Shown in pieces: positions 23,770 through 36,506 of a stretch of 64,000 nt of DNA. The first letter of the stretch is position 1. The number at the start of each line of letters is the position of its first letter. Source of the stretch: Tamarix chinensis (Eukaryota > Streptophyta > Magnoliopsida > Caryophyllales > Tamaricaceae); contig CM060174.1 in NCBI GenBank assembly GCA_030549775.1, positions 98,286,132 through 98,350,131 on the forward strand, read 5' to 3'. The notes under the pieces were generated by a model, which saw nothing but the letters and a program-made list of their open reading frames with translations, did not search any database and was not told the origin of the DNA. Both the position numbers and the translations under genes were made by a program.

Positions 23770-23772
23770 AAA
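23642..23772. repeat. (AAT)n then (AAG)n microsatellite inside LINE-2 RT
   Basis: About 90 bp of AAT units followed by about 35 bp of AAG units. In the LINE frame it adds a run of Leu/Phe or Tyr/Ser codons just before the catalytic site. Confidence 0.95.
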
Positions 23773-25602
23773 ATGACATTTTAATTTCTGTAATTGGCAC
23801 ACCTAGTAGCATTCTTCCCCCTTTTTTGAAATAGATACGTAAAGCACCTCCATGCACATTATGAAGATATACATAGATAAGGGGGCTCATTGACTGATGC
23901 CTTTGCTTAGCTTAATACATTGAGGTGGTATCATTTTCATAAGAAATTGTAAATATGCTAAAGAAGTGTGTAACATAATTAAGTTTATCGGGTTTGGTGG
24001 GATACTATTTTAATTCTATCAAGATTCACCACCATGAAGCCCACTTTCCCTAATTTGAAATACATCAAGGTGTGGAGAAGATCTCTAGCAATTAGGATAT
24101 TGTCACTTGCTCTTCTCCCCCTTTGCAGCGGACTTATAAATATTTTCAAAACAAGACACACCCTATTAACAATCACCTTTGTAACCATTTTGTAAAGCAT
24201 AAAGCAAAAGGTAATGCATTTGAAAAGATTGATTATGTTTGGGTTTGGAAATTTCGGTGTCCGAGCAATGAAGGCATGATTCAAATTAGCTAGGAAGGAT
24301 TTCTCATGATATAATTTTGTTAACAAACACATAATAACTCTTGCTTATCGAAGTCCATGACTTCTAAAGAAAACAAGGGTGGAAACCATCTAGACACAGA
24401 GCCTTGTTAGCACCAAGAACAATAATACATAGAGGAATTATCTCATTTGATACTAGTTGATATAGGGCATGAATATCAAACTCATAGTAAGATGCAAGAA
24501 GATTAGGCTTGGCATACAAGGCAATGTTTATACATAGCGAAACTAAATAGAGCTATTGAAGAATTTGAAGATGAAGTTGTTGAAGATAGAGGGTTAAAAA
24601 ATTCTCAAACCCTCAGGAGACATAAGACTATGAATGCATTTCCTTCCATGTCTCTTAATTGCTAAAGTATAAAAGAATTTATTATTATTTTCCTTATATA
24701 AGAGTTTTTAAATTCTTGCTTTAATACTCTATAATTTCTCTTTCATGAGAATTTAAGGCTCTAGGTTAACTCTTATTTGAATGTCTATATTAGCAATCTC
24801 TGCCCAAGGGTGGGTAGAAAGACTATTTTGAGTTGCCATTAGAGAAGCCTTGAGACATTGTATGTTGTTGAAGATATTACCCAACTCATCTATTCTACGT
24901 TTTCAATGCCTTAGGAAAATGCTCAAAAAGACAAAAATGTTGTCATTAGCTCTAGCCTAAATATTATCAGCCTACGTAAGGAACCTACTATCCAGTAACC
25001 ACATTGGATCCATTCTGAATGGTCTAACTTTCTAAAAATCACGTTCACCTAAAGACAACTGAAAAGGATAATTAATATATATAAGAGTGGCTGAAGCATT
25101 AGGGTAGATATAACCTAGTCCCCATTTGCCCAATCTTTATCTGAACATGGTTGGATAGGTAACCTAATTATGTGTTTACAAAACCAAGTAAATTTTGGGT
25201 CCTAGAAGTTGAAATCAATCATTAAGTAGTTTTTCATACAGTCTAGGTAAGCATCCATGTGCCTTAGGTTAGGATCCGCCCTAATATCTCGTTAGTAGTA
25301 GTAATATCATTATAGTTACCTAGTAAGTCCTATGGACCCGAAATCTTATTTAAAAAGCTGCTAAGATATTCCCATTACACCAATTTATCTATAAAATGAG
25401 GGAAGGCATAAAACAAGATGATATATCATTTAATATCATAAAAAGGTACTTGGATGTGGATGATAACAACACAGTGAGCATATTCAAATGCTTCTATGTC
25501 ATCATTATCATCATTCTAAAGAACTCGTATTCCACCTGAAAACTTATAGCATCATACATGTAAACATTTTCAAAACCCAAGGTATTGGATATATGTAATT
25601 AT

Positions 25603-26139
25603 TAGGGCTGTGTAAAAAATCCGGGATCAAAAAATTCAATCCGATATTTAAAAATCCGATCCAACATTTCAGATATCCAAACCAATTTTAGTCCAAAAGT
25701 ATATCCAAAGTTTGGATATCCAGATATCCGACATTTGGATATCCAGTCTTTTTCTGGATTATTTGATCCAAAAAAATATACGATATTTTGTTGATTATTT
25801 CAACAATACATCATATCATTGTATTTTTATAGTTTTAAGTTTTAAATTTTCATTTATTTTTATATTTTAAATATTTATAATAATATTTCAATACTTCTTT
25901 TAGATAAAACAAGATATTTATATGAATATAGATATGAATATTAATTGATACATGATCTTTATTTTTAAAAATATTCTAGTAAACGTTATTAAAATTGATA
26001 AAATAGTATTTTCATATGGATATTGAATATATCCAAATCCGGTCAGTATTTTTCAGATATCCGGTCTAAAAAATGCTGAGCGGATATCCGGAAAAAAAAT
26101 ATCCGAACGGATACGGATATCCGGTTCTGCACACCCCTA
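25603..26139. mobile_element. hAT MITE with TAGGGNTGTG ends, 8-bp TSD
   Basis: A 537-bp unit from TAGGGCTGTGTAAAAAATCCGG to CCGGTTCTGCACACCCCTA. The ends are inverted (the right end read backwards is TAGGGGTGTGCAGAACCGG). Perfect GTAATTAT duplications flank it (25595-25602 and 26140-26147). Subterminal GGATATCC/CCGATATT motifs are iterated on both sides and are self-complementary. No coding capacity. It interrupts the LINE-2 endonuclease region. Confidence 0.9.
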
Positions 26140-26455
26140 GTAATTATAACACCACCAATTTAATTGGAAGTTTAGAGTCCATTGATTCAAAAGATCTAGA
26201 TCCACCAACGAGCTTAACAATTAGGAAGAAAATCTAGGGTGAATAACTCTACCTCTTTATTTTTTTGGAAAATCTTATTTTTGGTTCAACAAGAACACCA
26301 TCCAAAATCTAGAGTGAGTTGAAACAGTCTTCAAGATGGTAGGAGGGATCTGCCATTATGTATTTAAACGGATCTCTGAATGAATGGTGTTGATGAACCA
26401 TATTCTATAAGAACAACTTTGAATTAAGAAAAGGAAACACACTCTACAAGATAAT

Positions 26456-29400
26456 TGTTATACCCAAAAAATTTTAAAACCTGGAATTTTATAAATAACC
26501 TTTATTTGGGATAAATTAACTTTTTAATTTATTTACGTTAATTATTTTTTATATTTTTGAGTATATAAAATTGGATATGAATATTTAATAAATTAAAATA
26601 AATATTTCATTATTTTATCATACTCATTTTATTAAATAATTTTTCAAACCAATATTTTAATAAAATTACCCTTTTTAAACTAATATATTTAATTATAATA
26701 AATTAAATTATTGAATTAATTTATCTATCAAAAATATTAAATTTCATTATTCTAAAAATTATTTTTAATTTATTACTCCCCAGTTTTCTTTTTCCTTTTT
26801 CTTTCTCCTTTCTTCTTCTTTTCCTTCTTTTTCCTTTTCTTCTTTTTCTCTTTCGGGTTGCTAGCCTGCTTTCTTTCTCCCCCTCACATTAGGTTGTTAG
26901 CCCATCTTTTTCCCCCTTCCTCCTTCCCTATCTTGCACAACGCCCCACCTCACCTCCCTCCTTTCTTTTCTTTCCTTCCTTTCCCCTAACTAGGCCAGCC
27001 CATCTCTCTTTTTTTCTCCCCCTCTCCTTCGCGCACGGGCAAGCCCATTCCCCTTTCTTTCTCCTTGCCCGACCGGCCTTCCTTCTTTCATTCATTCATT
27101 CTTCTTCTTCTTCTCTCCTTCTTCTTTCTTCTTCGACATCGACCACTGCACGCCGCCTCCAACCACTACCTTTGCCACCTGCTCTTTATAGCCTGCCACC
27201 CTGCTCTCTCCCCCATCCTTTTCTTCCCCTTTTCAGACCAAAACAGCCTCTGCAAACCCTCCCCGCATGCCTTATTTTTCCTTCTTATTCTCCTCTTCCT
27301 GCCACCCTATGTGTCGCCCTCCTACACCCTACCTAACCTGCCATGTCTTCCCTCTCCTACCCATTTTCCTCCCATTAACCTCCCTTCTCTGCCCATTTTT
27401 GGAGCCTCCCTCCTCCCGACTGAGCCTTCTTCTCCCCTTTTCTCTTCTCCTTTCCTTCCCCTGTTTTTGCTTCATCACCTCGACCATCGTTGCCACTGCC
27501 CAACCAACCACCTACACCACCCCTCTACTACCATCCTGCACCACTAAGCCACTCCCATGAGCCCCCTGTAGCCACCCTTCTTCATTTTCTTTTTCTTTCC
27601 CCCCTCTTGGCCTCCACCCTACACCACCACCGTCTACCGTTTTGGCCAAAAATTCCCCAACAACCCCTCCTTTCTCTCCTTCTTTTCCATTCCTTTTCCT
27701 CCTCCTCCCAACCTTCGACCTACTTTTCCTAGTCTGCAGTCACCACCTTTGCTGCCCTGAGCCGCTGATCATCGACCCCCAACCACCACCTGCACCCCCA
27801 CTCCGCCCATGCACCCAGCCTTTGCCCTAACTTCCCTCCACCTACCCTTCTCCTAACCCCAAAACCCTTACCCGAACAAGCCTCCCTCCATTTTCCCAAC
27901 TCCTTCCTTCGAACCCTTCCTCTTTTATTTATGCATGCAACTCACGCTGCATGAGCAGCATGAGTCTTGCCTCCATTTCTAGCCTAAAATTAATTAATTT
28001 CAAAGTATAAAAATAATTGGTATTAACATATATTAATTAAGCTTTTGATATAAAAATTATTCCTTTGATTTTATACTTCTATTATGCTAACTTTTGATAT
28101 TGTTTTTAGGGATTGATTTTTACTAATCAAAGCTTAAACCTTTAACCTGGGTACCGGTAAGGTTTGATTTTTGCAGAAAATAAGATAACCGTTAAACCCT
28201 ACTAAAATACATGGATATATGTATGCTAACACATTAGGGTTTTTAATATGTTTATATGCATGATATATATTGTAAGTATAATGTACTCAGTGGCATGTAT
28301 TGATTGATAAAAATGAAAGCATACTAATTTATGTGTCATGTGTAGAAATAATGTTTAAGGAAGGATCTTTGTTGTTAATAATAATGCTAAGTGCATATGT
28401 ATGATATGCTCTGCTAATGTTAAGTCTGCGGTTGCTTAAGCCACATTTTTTTCACGAGAGGGATGTGTCGTGCATGAAAATGCCTCTTTAAAAATAACCT
28501 TCTTATAATTTATATCCTTATTTTCACAAAATATTACTAATATTATTTTCAAAATTTTAATTTTACGGAATCTAAAAGTCAGTTTTAGCCGAAGAACACC
28601 CCCACCCCAATGCATGGATGGTTTCTACCCTCACACAACCACGCGCCCCAAAATTTCCCCAACTATTAGCCCTTTCCTCCTTATTTTGCTCGATTCTGCA
28701 TCCCTTTTTTGTTCCCCCATTCTCCAACTTCCCTCTCTACCTTGGTTCAAGTTAGGCATGGTTTAAGGGTTGTTTGGGTGACATTTTTAGGTGTTATGGC
28801 TCGCGTTTTACTCTTTTTTCTTATACCGGGCCCGCTGTTGTGATTTTGTCCTCCTCCTTTTTCCTTTTTATTTATTTTCTCCCTCACCTTTTCTGTTTGT
28901 CATTAAAGTTCTATCTTTTTCGTCGCTTTCAAAGATTACTTGCTTTTTAGCCCTTTTTTTTTAAAAAAAAAATTGAAGTCTTCTTTACTCTTTTGGGAAA
29001 ATGGTCCCCTTTGTTTGTCTGTGTATATCCGCTTTTGCGCTCTCCCTGTTCTACAGTTAACGACAGCGGCATATAGCATTTACCTATGCGATACACCTGC
29101 GTCCGTCCATGAAAAAAAATGGATGATTATCTGTTCTAAAAAAATTAATTATATGTGAAGTGTGATACTAGTAATTATTTTATTTGTGAGATTAATTATA
29201 TATGTCGTGTTTTAATAATCTAAACTCTATGTTATAAACAATTTTTTTATTAATTAAATTTGTGTATCATTAATCTAGGTATTAATCTCATATCATTAAT
29301 CTACATATTAACATTTTAACCAACTTTTTTTAATTATTCTCAAAAGATATTATTTTAGAACTATGCTTTTGTTTCAAAAAGAGAAAACAAGAAGAAAGAA

Positions 29401-30515
29401 ATAGAGCCACATTTAGAGCTTACTTTTTACATTTTTATGTATTTTCATTTTCTATGTATTAGTTATTTAGTTATTTTATAGTTTTTCAATTAAGGATATG
29501 ATTGTAATATTAAATATATTATTGAGTCGGACCCAAACTGATATACCGACATAATGGTGGCCAAGTGTCGGGGTGCCCTAGAGACCTATCCACCAGCAAA
29601 TAATAGTGGTCAAGTGTGTTCTAGCCTGTATGTTTCTGATCCACCAGCTATAATAGTGGGAGATCCTGAGTTCAATAAACCAAACCTTAAGTTACGATAA
29701 GACATGGGAACACTAAATACTTATAGTGGAACACCATGAGAGTCGGGGCCAGGCCGATCCACCGGCATAATAGTGGCCAGGAGCACTTTACCCTAGAGAC
29801 CAATCCACCGGTGAATAATAGTGGTTAGGAGTGTTCTACCCTGTATGTTTTCAATCCACCAGCTATAATAGTGGGGTTCATGTACTCGCATGGACTTATA
29901 AAGAGCATGGTGTGAGATAAGTATATTAATCAGAGATCTAATAAATAAGTTTGACCATATTGTAACACGACCTCTACTATCTACACCGCTTGTATGTTTA
30001 TCTATATGATCATACTTGTATTATATGCCTTTTGTGTATGACCTTAGATATATGGTTACTTTACTCAATAAGTAGTGTACTGACCACCCATTTCATGGGT
30101 GTTGCTCCTTCCCACGAGTAGAGGGCCCTGCTAAGTTTGTTCAGGTAGGAGATACCATTTTCGATGCCTATGATACTTATGAGGCATTGGGCGTGGCTGA
30201 GAGTTAACCGTTGGACTTAGCATGGGGGCCCGAGAGAGATGTTGATCGGACTCCCTTATGTCTTTATTTTACTTATGTTTTTGTTGTATTTTGATTTTGT
30301 TTTGTTATGTTGTACCTTTTATCCCTTTTGGAAACTTTAACTATGTACCCTATTTGGATTGTAACAACTTTTATTGCGCACTTTGATATTCGTGTTATGA
30401 ATATTTCAGTTCCTATGAATCTTTGTTTAAGTTTGTCTAATGGCGGTAGCACCCCCATGCTTGTATTTGTTTGTTTAAACGAAAATTTTTAACTGTGATT
30501 TTTAGGGGTGTTACA
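26456..30515 (+). mobile_element. Long LTR, copy B (4.06 kb)
   Basis: It starts TGTTATACCCAAAAAATTTT and ends TTTTTAGGGGTGTTACA. It has the same order of parts as copy A: AT-rich 5' end, C-rich block (26780-27900), dimeric module (29525-29880), then CCCATTTCATGGGTG and a TTCGATGCCTA...ACTTATGAGGCAT segment (30090-30190; in A about 21135-21230). A block at about 28440-29510 has no counterpart in A or C. No primer site follows the end; copy C begins at once. No 5-bp duplication is visible for B alone (ATAAT before, CTGCA after). Open frames such as 27065-27547 come from the C-rich block. Confidence 0.7.
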
Positions 30516-33500
30516 CTGCACCACCACTGTGGGTCACCGTTCTTCCTCGTCCATTGCCTCCACAACCACCACTCCACCCCTAGCACCTCCCCTACCACTA
30601 CCTTGCCTCCCCTTAGCCGAAACTCCCTGTAACCTCTCCCCTCTTCTCTTCTTTTCCCTTATTTCTTCTTCACCCATCCCTTGCCCCATTTTCCCAGCCC
30701 TACAGCCATCAATCGTCGACCCCGACCACCACCTACACCCTTACTCCCTCCCTATACCCAATCACCACCATCACTCCCCTCCATAAGCCCTCAACCCAAC
30801 CCCCAAAACCCTTAACTAAACCAACCTTCTCCCTTTCTCCCATCCCCTCTTTGACCCTTTTTCCTTATCTTCTTGCATGTAGCTCACGTCGCTCATGCAG
30901 GGTGAGTCCTGCATCCCTTTGAACCAAAATTTTGGGTTAATTTTAATGTATAAAAATAGTTGGTATTAGTATGTATTAATTAAGCTTTTGATAAAAAAAA
31001 TATTATTTTGAATCTCTACTTCTAATATGCTAATTTTTGGTATTATTTTTAGTTATTAATTTTTACTAATCAAATCTCAAACCTTTAATCAGGGCATTGG
31101 TAGGGTTTAATTATTGTTATAAATAAGGTAACCATTATACCCTACTAAAATGTGTGGATATATGTATGCTAGCACATTAGGGTTTTTAATATGTATATGT
31201 GCATGATGTATGATGTTAAGTATAATATAATTTGTGACATATGTTGATTGTTGAAATGAAAAGCTTGTTAATTTAGATGTCATGTCTAGAAATGATTGTT
31301 AAGGAATGAGCCTTATGGTTAAGGATAATGTTAAATGCTTATATATGATATAATAAGTTAATATGGCCATGGATAATGTTAATATAAGCCCTAGGGGTAT
31401 TTTAGTAATATTTCTTGTGCAAAAGGTGTGGCCTAAGTAAGTATATATGGTAGGCGCCAATGAGTATTAATAATAAATTGTAGTAGTTAGTGGTGTTAGA
31501 TGAGGTATACGGACCATGGATGTTAATGTTTGGTGTGAAAAGAATATTTTAGTAAATTTGGTATAATAAGGGCAAAATGGTAATTTATAAGAGTAAAGGG
31601 GGTAAAATGGTAAATTAATGAGTAAGAAGGCATTTTAGTAATTTTACATGGAAAAGGGGACAACTTCTTAATTTTTGTGAGTAAGAAGGTATTTTGGTAA
31701 ATTAATGAAAAGGAAGAGTATTTTGGTAATTTTATGAGTAAAAGGGATAAAGTGGTAATTTAATAAAAAATAAAGGTATTTTGGTAATTTGATATTAAGG
31801 AAGGGTATTTTGGTAAATTTGTAAGTAAAAGGGGTAAAATGGTAAAATAAAAAATAAGAAGGGTATTTTGGTAATTTGGCACGATAAGGGGCAACTTGGT
31901 AATTTTAATAAGCAAGAAGGATAAATTGGTAATTTGACCAAAAAAAAGGGTAATTCGGTAATTCTAACATGTATGAAGGGCAATTAATATTTTAATCAAC
32001 CAGAAGGACAATTTGGTAATTTTAATAAGTATAAAGGGTAATTTGGAAATTTAACTAACCAAAAGGGCAATATGATAAATATAGCAAGTATGAAGGGTCA
32101 TTTAGTAATTTAATAAACCCGAGGGGCAATTTGGTAATTTTAACAAATATAAAGGGCAGTTCAGTAATTTAACCAACTAGAATGGGGAATTGGTAACTTA
32201 ACAAGTATGAGGGGTAAAGTTGGTGATTTAATAAGTATGGAGGATAATTTGGTAATCTAACAAATATAAGGGGTATTTGGGTAATTATACAAACATGAAT
32301 GGTAATATGGTAATTTGGCAAAAAAAAAGGATGACTTGGTAATTTTACAAACAAGGGGTATTTCAGTAATTTTACAAGGATGATAGGGGTAAATCAGTAA
32401 ATTGCATATAACATGTCAATGGATTAAATGATTCTCCATAATAAGACACAAGTAATATTGAATAATAAGATAAGGGCATTTGATAAATCAGTGATTATCA
32501 CAAGACACATGGCATAACATAGGGTTGGATGAATAATTAAGGGTGTGATATGTTGTTTATCTTATATTCATGCAAGAGGTGCCTTAACCATTAATTATGC
32601 ATTGTAATGTGTGTTAGATGTGATAGAAGGACATGTTAAGGCTAAGTGTTCTATGATCCTTCAATGTAGACTACCAGACTCTAAGACCGTATTATGATTA
32701 TGATATGATAACCCTTTATGGCATATGGATAAATGGAAACGACATCTGAAATGGAAATAGATGATATAAGGATGGCCTTAGTAGTTTCTTTAAGTCAAGA
32801 TGGATAACCGTATGAATAAGAATTACTTAATAATAACAAAAACAAATGAAAATGATTAATACGTGGTTGTTGCGTTTCTCGTGGTCACCTTAATTAGGAC
32901 ACTAATAATTAAAGTGGAAGACCTCGAGATTGGGAATGGTAGCTCTTTAGGGATCGCTACCCTAAAGACGTGGTTTAGTCTACGATTATTTTGGTATTTG
33001 CTGGTGTGCCTTAGTGCCCCAGCGAGACACTATATCTTACTTTGTCTAGTTCTATGGACCAATTTAGGAGGTATGCATACTTATAGATTAGGTGTTCTTA
33101 TTGGTAGGGTATTGTGTGTCCTTGTACACCAGTGCGACTAGGGTACCTTTGTGTCCTTGGATTGATGGTTGAAGGATAGTGTGCTGCTTGTATGCACCAG
33201 TATGATCGATGTACCTTTGCGTCTCTGGGTTATTGATCTCCCCCTCAAGTTAAATAAATGGACTTGTGCTAATTAAATGGAAAACACTGATCATGTAAAG
33301 TGAAAGATTATTGAGTCAAGCCTAGATGGATTATATTATGTGTACCGGTCCAATAGCTATAATAGTGGGGGATCCCAGCCTCTATAAACCAAATCTTGGA
33401 TGTTAATAACCATGGAAAAATACTAATCACTTATAGTGGCATATGATGTGAGTCGGGGCTAGATCGATCCACGGACAATAATAGTGGCCAGGAACCTTCT

Positions 33501-34332
33501 GCCCCGAAGACCGGTCTACTGACAAATAATAGTGGTCAGATGCGTTCTGCGCTGGGTGTTTTCGATCTATCAGCTATAGTAGTTGAGTTCCCACAATCAC
33601 ATAAATATAAGAGATAATGTTGGATAATGTTTCATTAATGGCTTAAGACCAAAAGTCTTAATTTCACCCTCATGATTTATTGATATGATATAAGTATGAC
33701 CTTGGTGCCTGCCACTCCTGGTAAGTGCTGGAGGTGATAAGTAAATGAAACTCGTATTGTACAATTCTTATAGGATGATGTGTGTAATCTCTCTTACATG
33801 ACTATGATCATTTATGTACTTGCATATGATATTATCTTTACTTCTATTTAAGTATGATGTGTTGTATGTGACCCCTACCTTTTAATTTGGTATAAAGAAT
33901 TATTTAGTACCATAGTACTGAAGGGTTCTATTTGTAGGTCCCTGCCTATTCAATGGGCAGTGTCTCTTGTAGGTTTTTTGCAGGTGCTATTTAGGCTAAT
34001 ATTGGGTAAGAGTGTGAGGATTGTCTGGGAAATTTTTCAGGGTTTCTCTTGCAACCTTGTATTTCCTTGTTTAAAATGATTTTACTCTTGTAACCACTAG
34101 TAGTGAGTTTTTATCTCTTGTAACGAATTTAATATGCTACTCTGATTTAAAAGGAACTTGAATTTGTATAGATTGTATTATATTTCTTCCAGCCTTAACA
34201 TTTGGTACTGGAATGGTAAGAGGAAACTGATCTGACACTAAGTGTGACAGTAACATCTCTAAAATTAACAGTTTTTGCTTCTGCTAATTTTCAAATAATA
34301 AAAAATTAGTAGCGAATTTTTAGGGTGTTATA
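30516..34332 (+). mobile_element. Long LTR, copy C, lacking its 5' end, fused to copy B
   Basis: It starts directly after copy B at CTGCACCACC, matching copy B position 27536, so about the first 1.1 kb is missing. Similarity to B includes AGCTCACG...GCATGAG near the start, AATTAAGCTTTTGATA, CATGGATATATGTATGCTA...ACATTAGGGTTTTTAATATG (30880-31195) and the dimeric module. It ends GAATTTTTAGGGTGTTATA, where the last CA has become TA. It carries a minisatellite (31545-32400) that B lacks. No duplication matches the outer flanks of the B-C pair. Confidence 0.65.
31545..32400. repeat. Minisatellite with GGTAATTT core, ~28-34-bp units
   Basis: Some 25-28 imperfect units of the form AAGGG(N)AATTTGGTAATTTAA. 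Unit length varies by a few bases. On the minus strand some frames stay open as repeated KLPSYPF-like segments (31795-31983 and 32169-32354), which is a by-product of the repeat. Confidence 0.85.
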
Positions 34333-36506
34333 GCTCATTTCTATATGCATGATTAAGAATTACTATTACCATGACTGTAAATGAACCTTGCTTCTCCTTC
34401 TATGTGCGCCCAAATTTCATTGTCTAACAATTTTCGAACAACTTTGCTTAAGGTAGAGGTTAATAGGAAAGTTGTGCCTTTGTGACATAGTTATTCCCCC
34501 CTTTCATTCTTTTCTTTACTCTTTCTTCGTAATTAACTCCAATAGGGAATTTAATGCCATGACCAATCCTTAAGTATCAACAAATGAAGGGATGTGAGCT
34601 GAGAAAGAACACTTTCTTAAGAGTGTTGTAAATGCAGAAGAACACTTTAGTGTCGTTGAAAAGTCCATTCAGCTCTATTTGTGTGACAAAAGCCCCATCA
34701 TAACCATGTTTAGATTTTATAGTAAACCCATAGAAGGCTTTGGTGTAGATTTGGTGACATGAACCTCCTCTATGGAATCTACTAGATTTCTTATGTTCAC
34801 ACCATAAGTCTCTTTTGTGCTTTATAGCTTAACCCCATCGTCATTTATGACGAGTTCAAGTTTGATATCAAAGAATGCTTCTTCTTCTTTTTTCCGCTCG
34901 GTAAGACTTGCAAAAGTCAGCCACCTTCTCATCAATGTCACACATGACAAACTTCACAAACACTTAGTTGCTTCTATGGCAATAAAACCTTCACCTCCAT
35001 CCATAATGAAGATGTTGTGGGGTTTAGCATGGTGAACCGTTCTGAAGCTTTCCATCAACGATCATAACCTTTCTTAATGGATTTGTGCCCAAAATTTCAA
35101 GGAACCATAGCAAAATGGAACATGTAACTTTAATTCATAACTGTATTATTATTAGTTGACTCATAATTAGGGCCATGGATAGAAAATAATTTGTCATGTA
35201 TCTTTAGAGTTGTAAGTATGTGATGCAATAAATTTTCTAGGCACTTAGATAATATTATTTTAGGGAAGTGGACCACTCTAGATTTTAGAAAATTGGAGGG
35301 AGAGAGAGTTTGGATAGAGGATTAAGAAGCTTTTTCAGTTAATTCATTCATGCTCTCTACGGTGCATGGCTGCTAACAATATATAGAAGAATAATAAATC
35401 GCACCAAGACAAACAACAGAAGGGACGCAACAAACACAACCAACATTAGCTAGACACCCATATAGCATTGGGAATTATGGTGTGATAGTTAGGTATAACA
35501 CCCCAAAATTTACAATTGAAAAGGTTGAGTTGCTAAAGTCGTTAACCAATTCCAAAGGGTATTTTACCACATGCCAATATTATATGCATAAATAATTGTC
35601 GGATAAAACTACCACTAGTACTCTTCTTTGTGAACTTTGAATGAATCACTTGATCACACTTGCTTTCCACCACTGTGTCATAAATATTTTGATCCTAAAG
35701 TAACCAAACTCTACTATTGTTGTGATATTTATAGTTAAAAGCCTCCTTCCACTATATTCACAACTTATCCACAACCTTTTGAGCATTGTCTCCCTTTACC
35801 CTTATTTCTAATAGTCCCAAAACCCCTAGTCTAAACTTTCTAGCAAAACGATTCACCTTGTTTTGCTCGAGGACTTTATTCAACCCTCGAACATTCCATG
35901 CCACAAATGCATTCAAGGGGTATACCTCTTCCCCAACCTCCACCCTTTTCCAAAATTTTCTTCCTTTCCATAACTATATTATATATTTGGTCCACAACAC
36001 CCTAAGTAACCGATACTTGAATCCCATACAATTATTTACCTTTTTCCTCTCTAGATAAACCACTAGACTTAGGGGAAGCAATCATCATAAAAGCATTTGT
36101 CTTTGATGAACCACTAGGGGAATATGTAGGAGGGTCTAAGGCTTTAGGCACCCATAGCTATTTTATAGGGATGCCACTCTACTTGGATTAGGAACAGTGA
36201 CCAACATCACGACCCATAACGTCACACTTGAGACAGAACAAAGTTCATCATATATACTTAACTGGTTGCTCTATGCTTTTGCAATTTGGAAGATCACATT
36301 CAACTTTATGGGGTAATTTATGGCTAAAATCAATCTCAATAAGTAATCTATGATATGAGATACGTTCTCCTGTAGCTTTGATTGCATTCACACATATTTT
36401 ATGACCAATCAAACTCTTTATCTGACTTAGTGAATTTGTGGCCCACATATGAAGAGGCAGACTAGGGAAGATAATTCTCTCATATTTTAGTTGTACAAAT
36501 TAGAGT
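34333..36506 (-). pseudogene. LINE-1 5' part: ORF1 end and endonuclease start
   Basis: Reading leftwards: LPLHMWATNSLSQIKSLIG and RISYHRLLIEIDF (36250-36480) match the C-terminal gag-like region of plant LINE ORF1, followed by a Cys-rich knuckle-like stretch (FCLKCDVMGRDVGHC, about 36200-36240). The endonuclease begins near 35940 with FVAWNVRGLNK, then LGLLEIRVKG (35800), NSRVW near 35690 and NWLTTLATQPFQL near 35530. Sequence from about 35490 to 34333 is not clearly LINE; the frame at 34817-35035 is unrecognised. Because LINE-2 has its own endonuclease, this is a second, separate LINE in the same orientation. Confidence 0.75.

Larger units (their letters stand above)
21618..26455 (-). pseudogene. 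LINE-2 ORF2: endonuclease and reverse transcriptase
   Basis: Reading leftwards: endonuclease pieces (LGFENVYMYDA, then FSGGIRVL, near 25550; AFPHF near 25400; GNYNDITTTNEILGR near 25310, where GDFN is expected; DAYLDCMKNYLMIDFNFLGP near 25220), then RT with LNHAFIARTPKFPNPN (24260), LYKMVTKVIVNR (24190) and DNILIARDLLHTL (24080), then MEVLYVSIS (23850), GVPITEIK (23790), a microsatellite, and KEFCDDSDQLIRNDKSML (23540). The RT catalytic FADD region reads about ISYD after the microsatellite. A zinc-finger-like RT tail probably fills 22000-23000. There are many stops and frameshifts. Together with 16200-16722 it approaches a full ORF2 of a plant L1-type LINE. A short piece beyond 26250 may be ORF1. 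Confidence 0.85.

Noticed and set aside
23575..23890. Leucine-, isoleucine- or tyrosine-run proteins
   Set aside because: Translations of the (AAT)n/(AAG)n array inside the LINE RT.
27065..27830. Several overlapping plus-strand open frames up to 160 codons
   Set aside because: Same reason: C-rich block of LTR copy B. Frames overlap in all phases.
31795..32354. Repeated KLPSYPF-like minus-strand proteins
   Set aside because: Translation of the minisatellite; frame breaks occur between units.
35486..35510. TATAACACCCCAAAATTT as a further LTR start
   Set aside because: Read on the minus strand it continues the LINE-1 endonuclease frame, and no LTR body follows.
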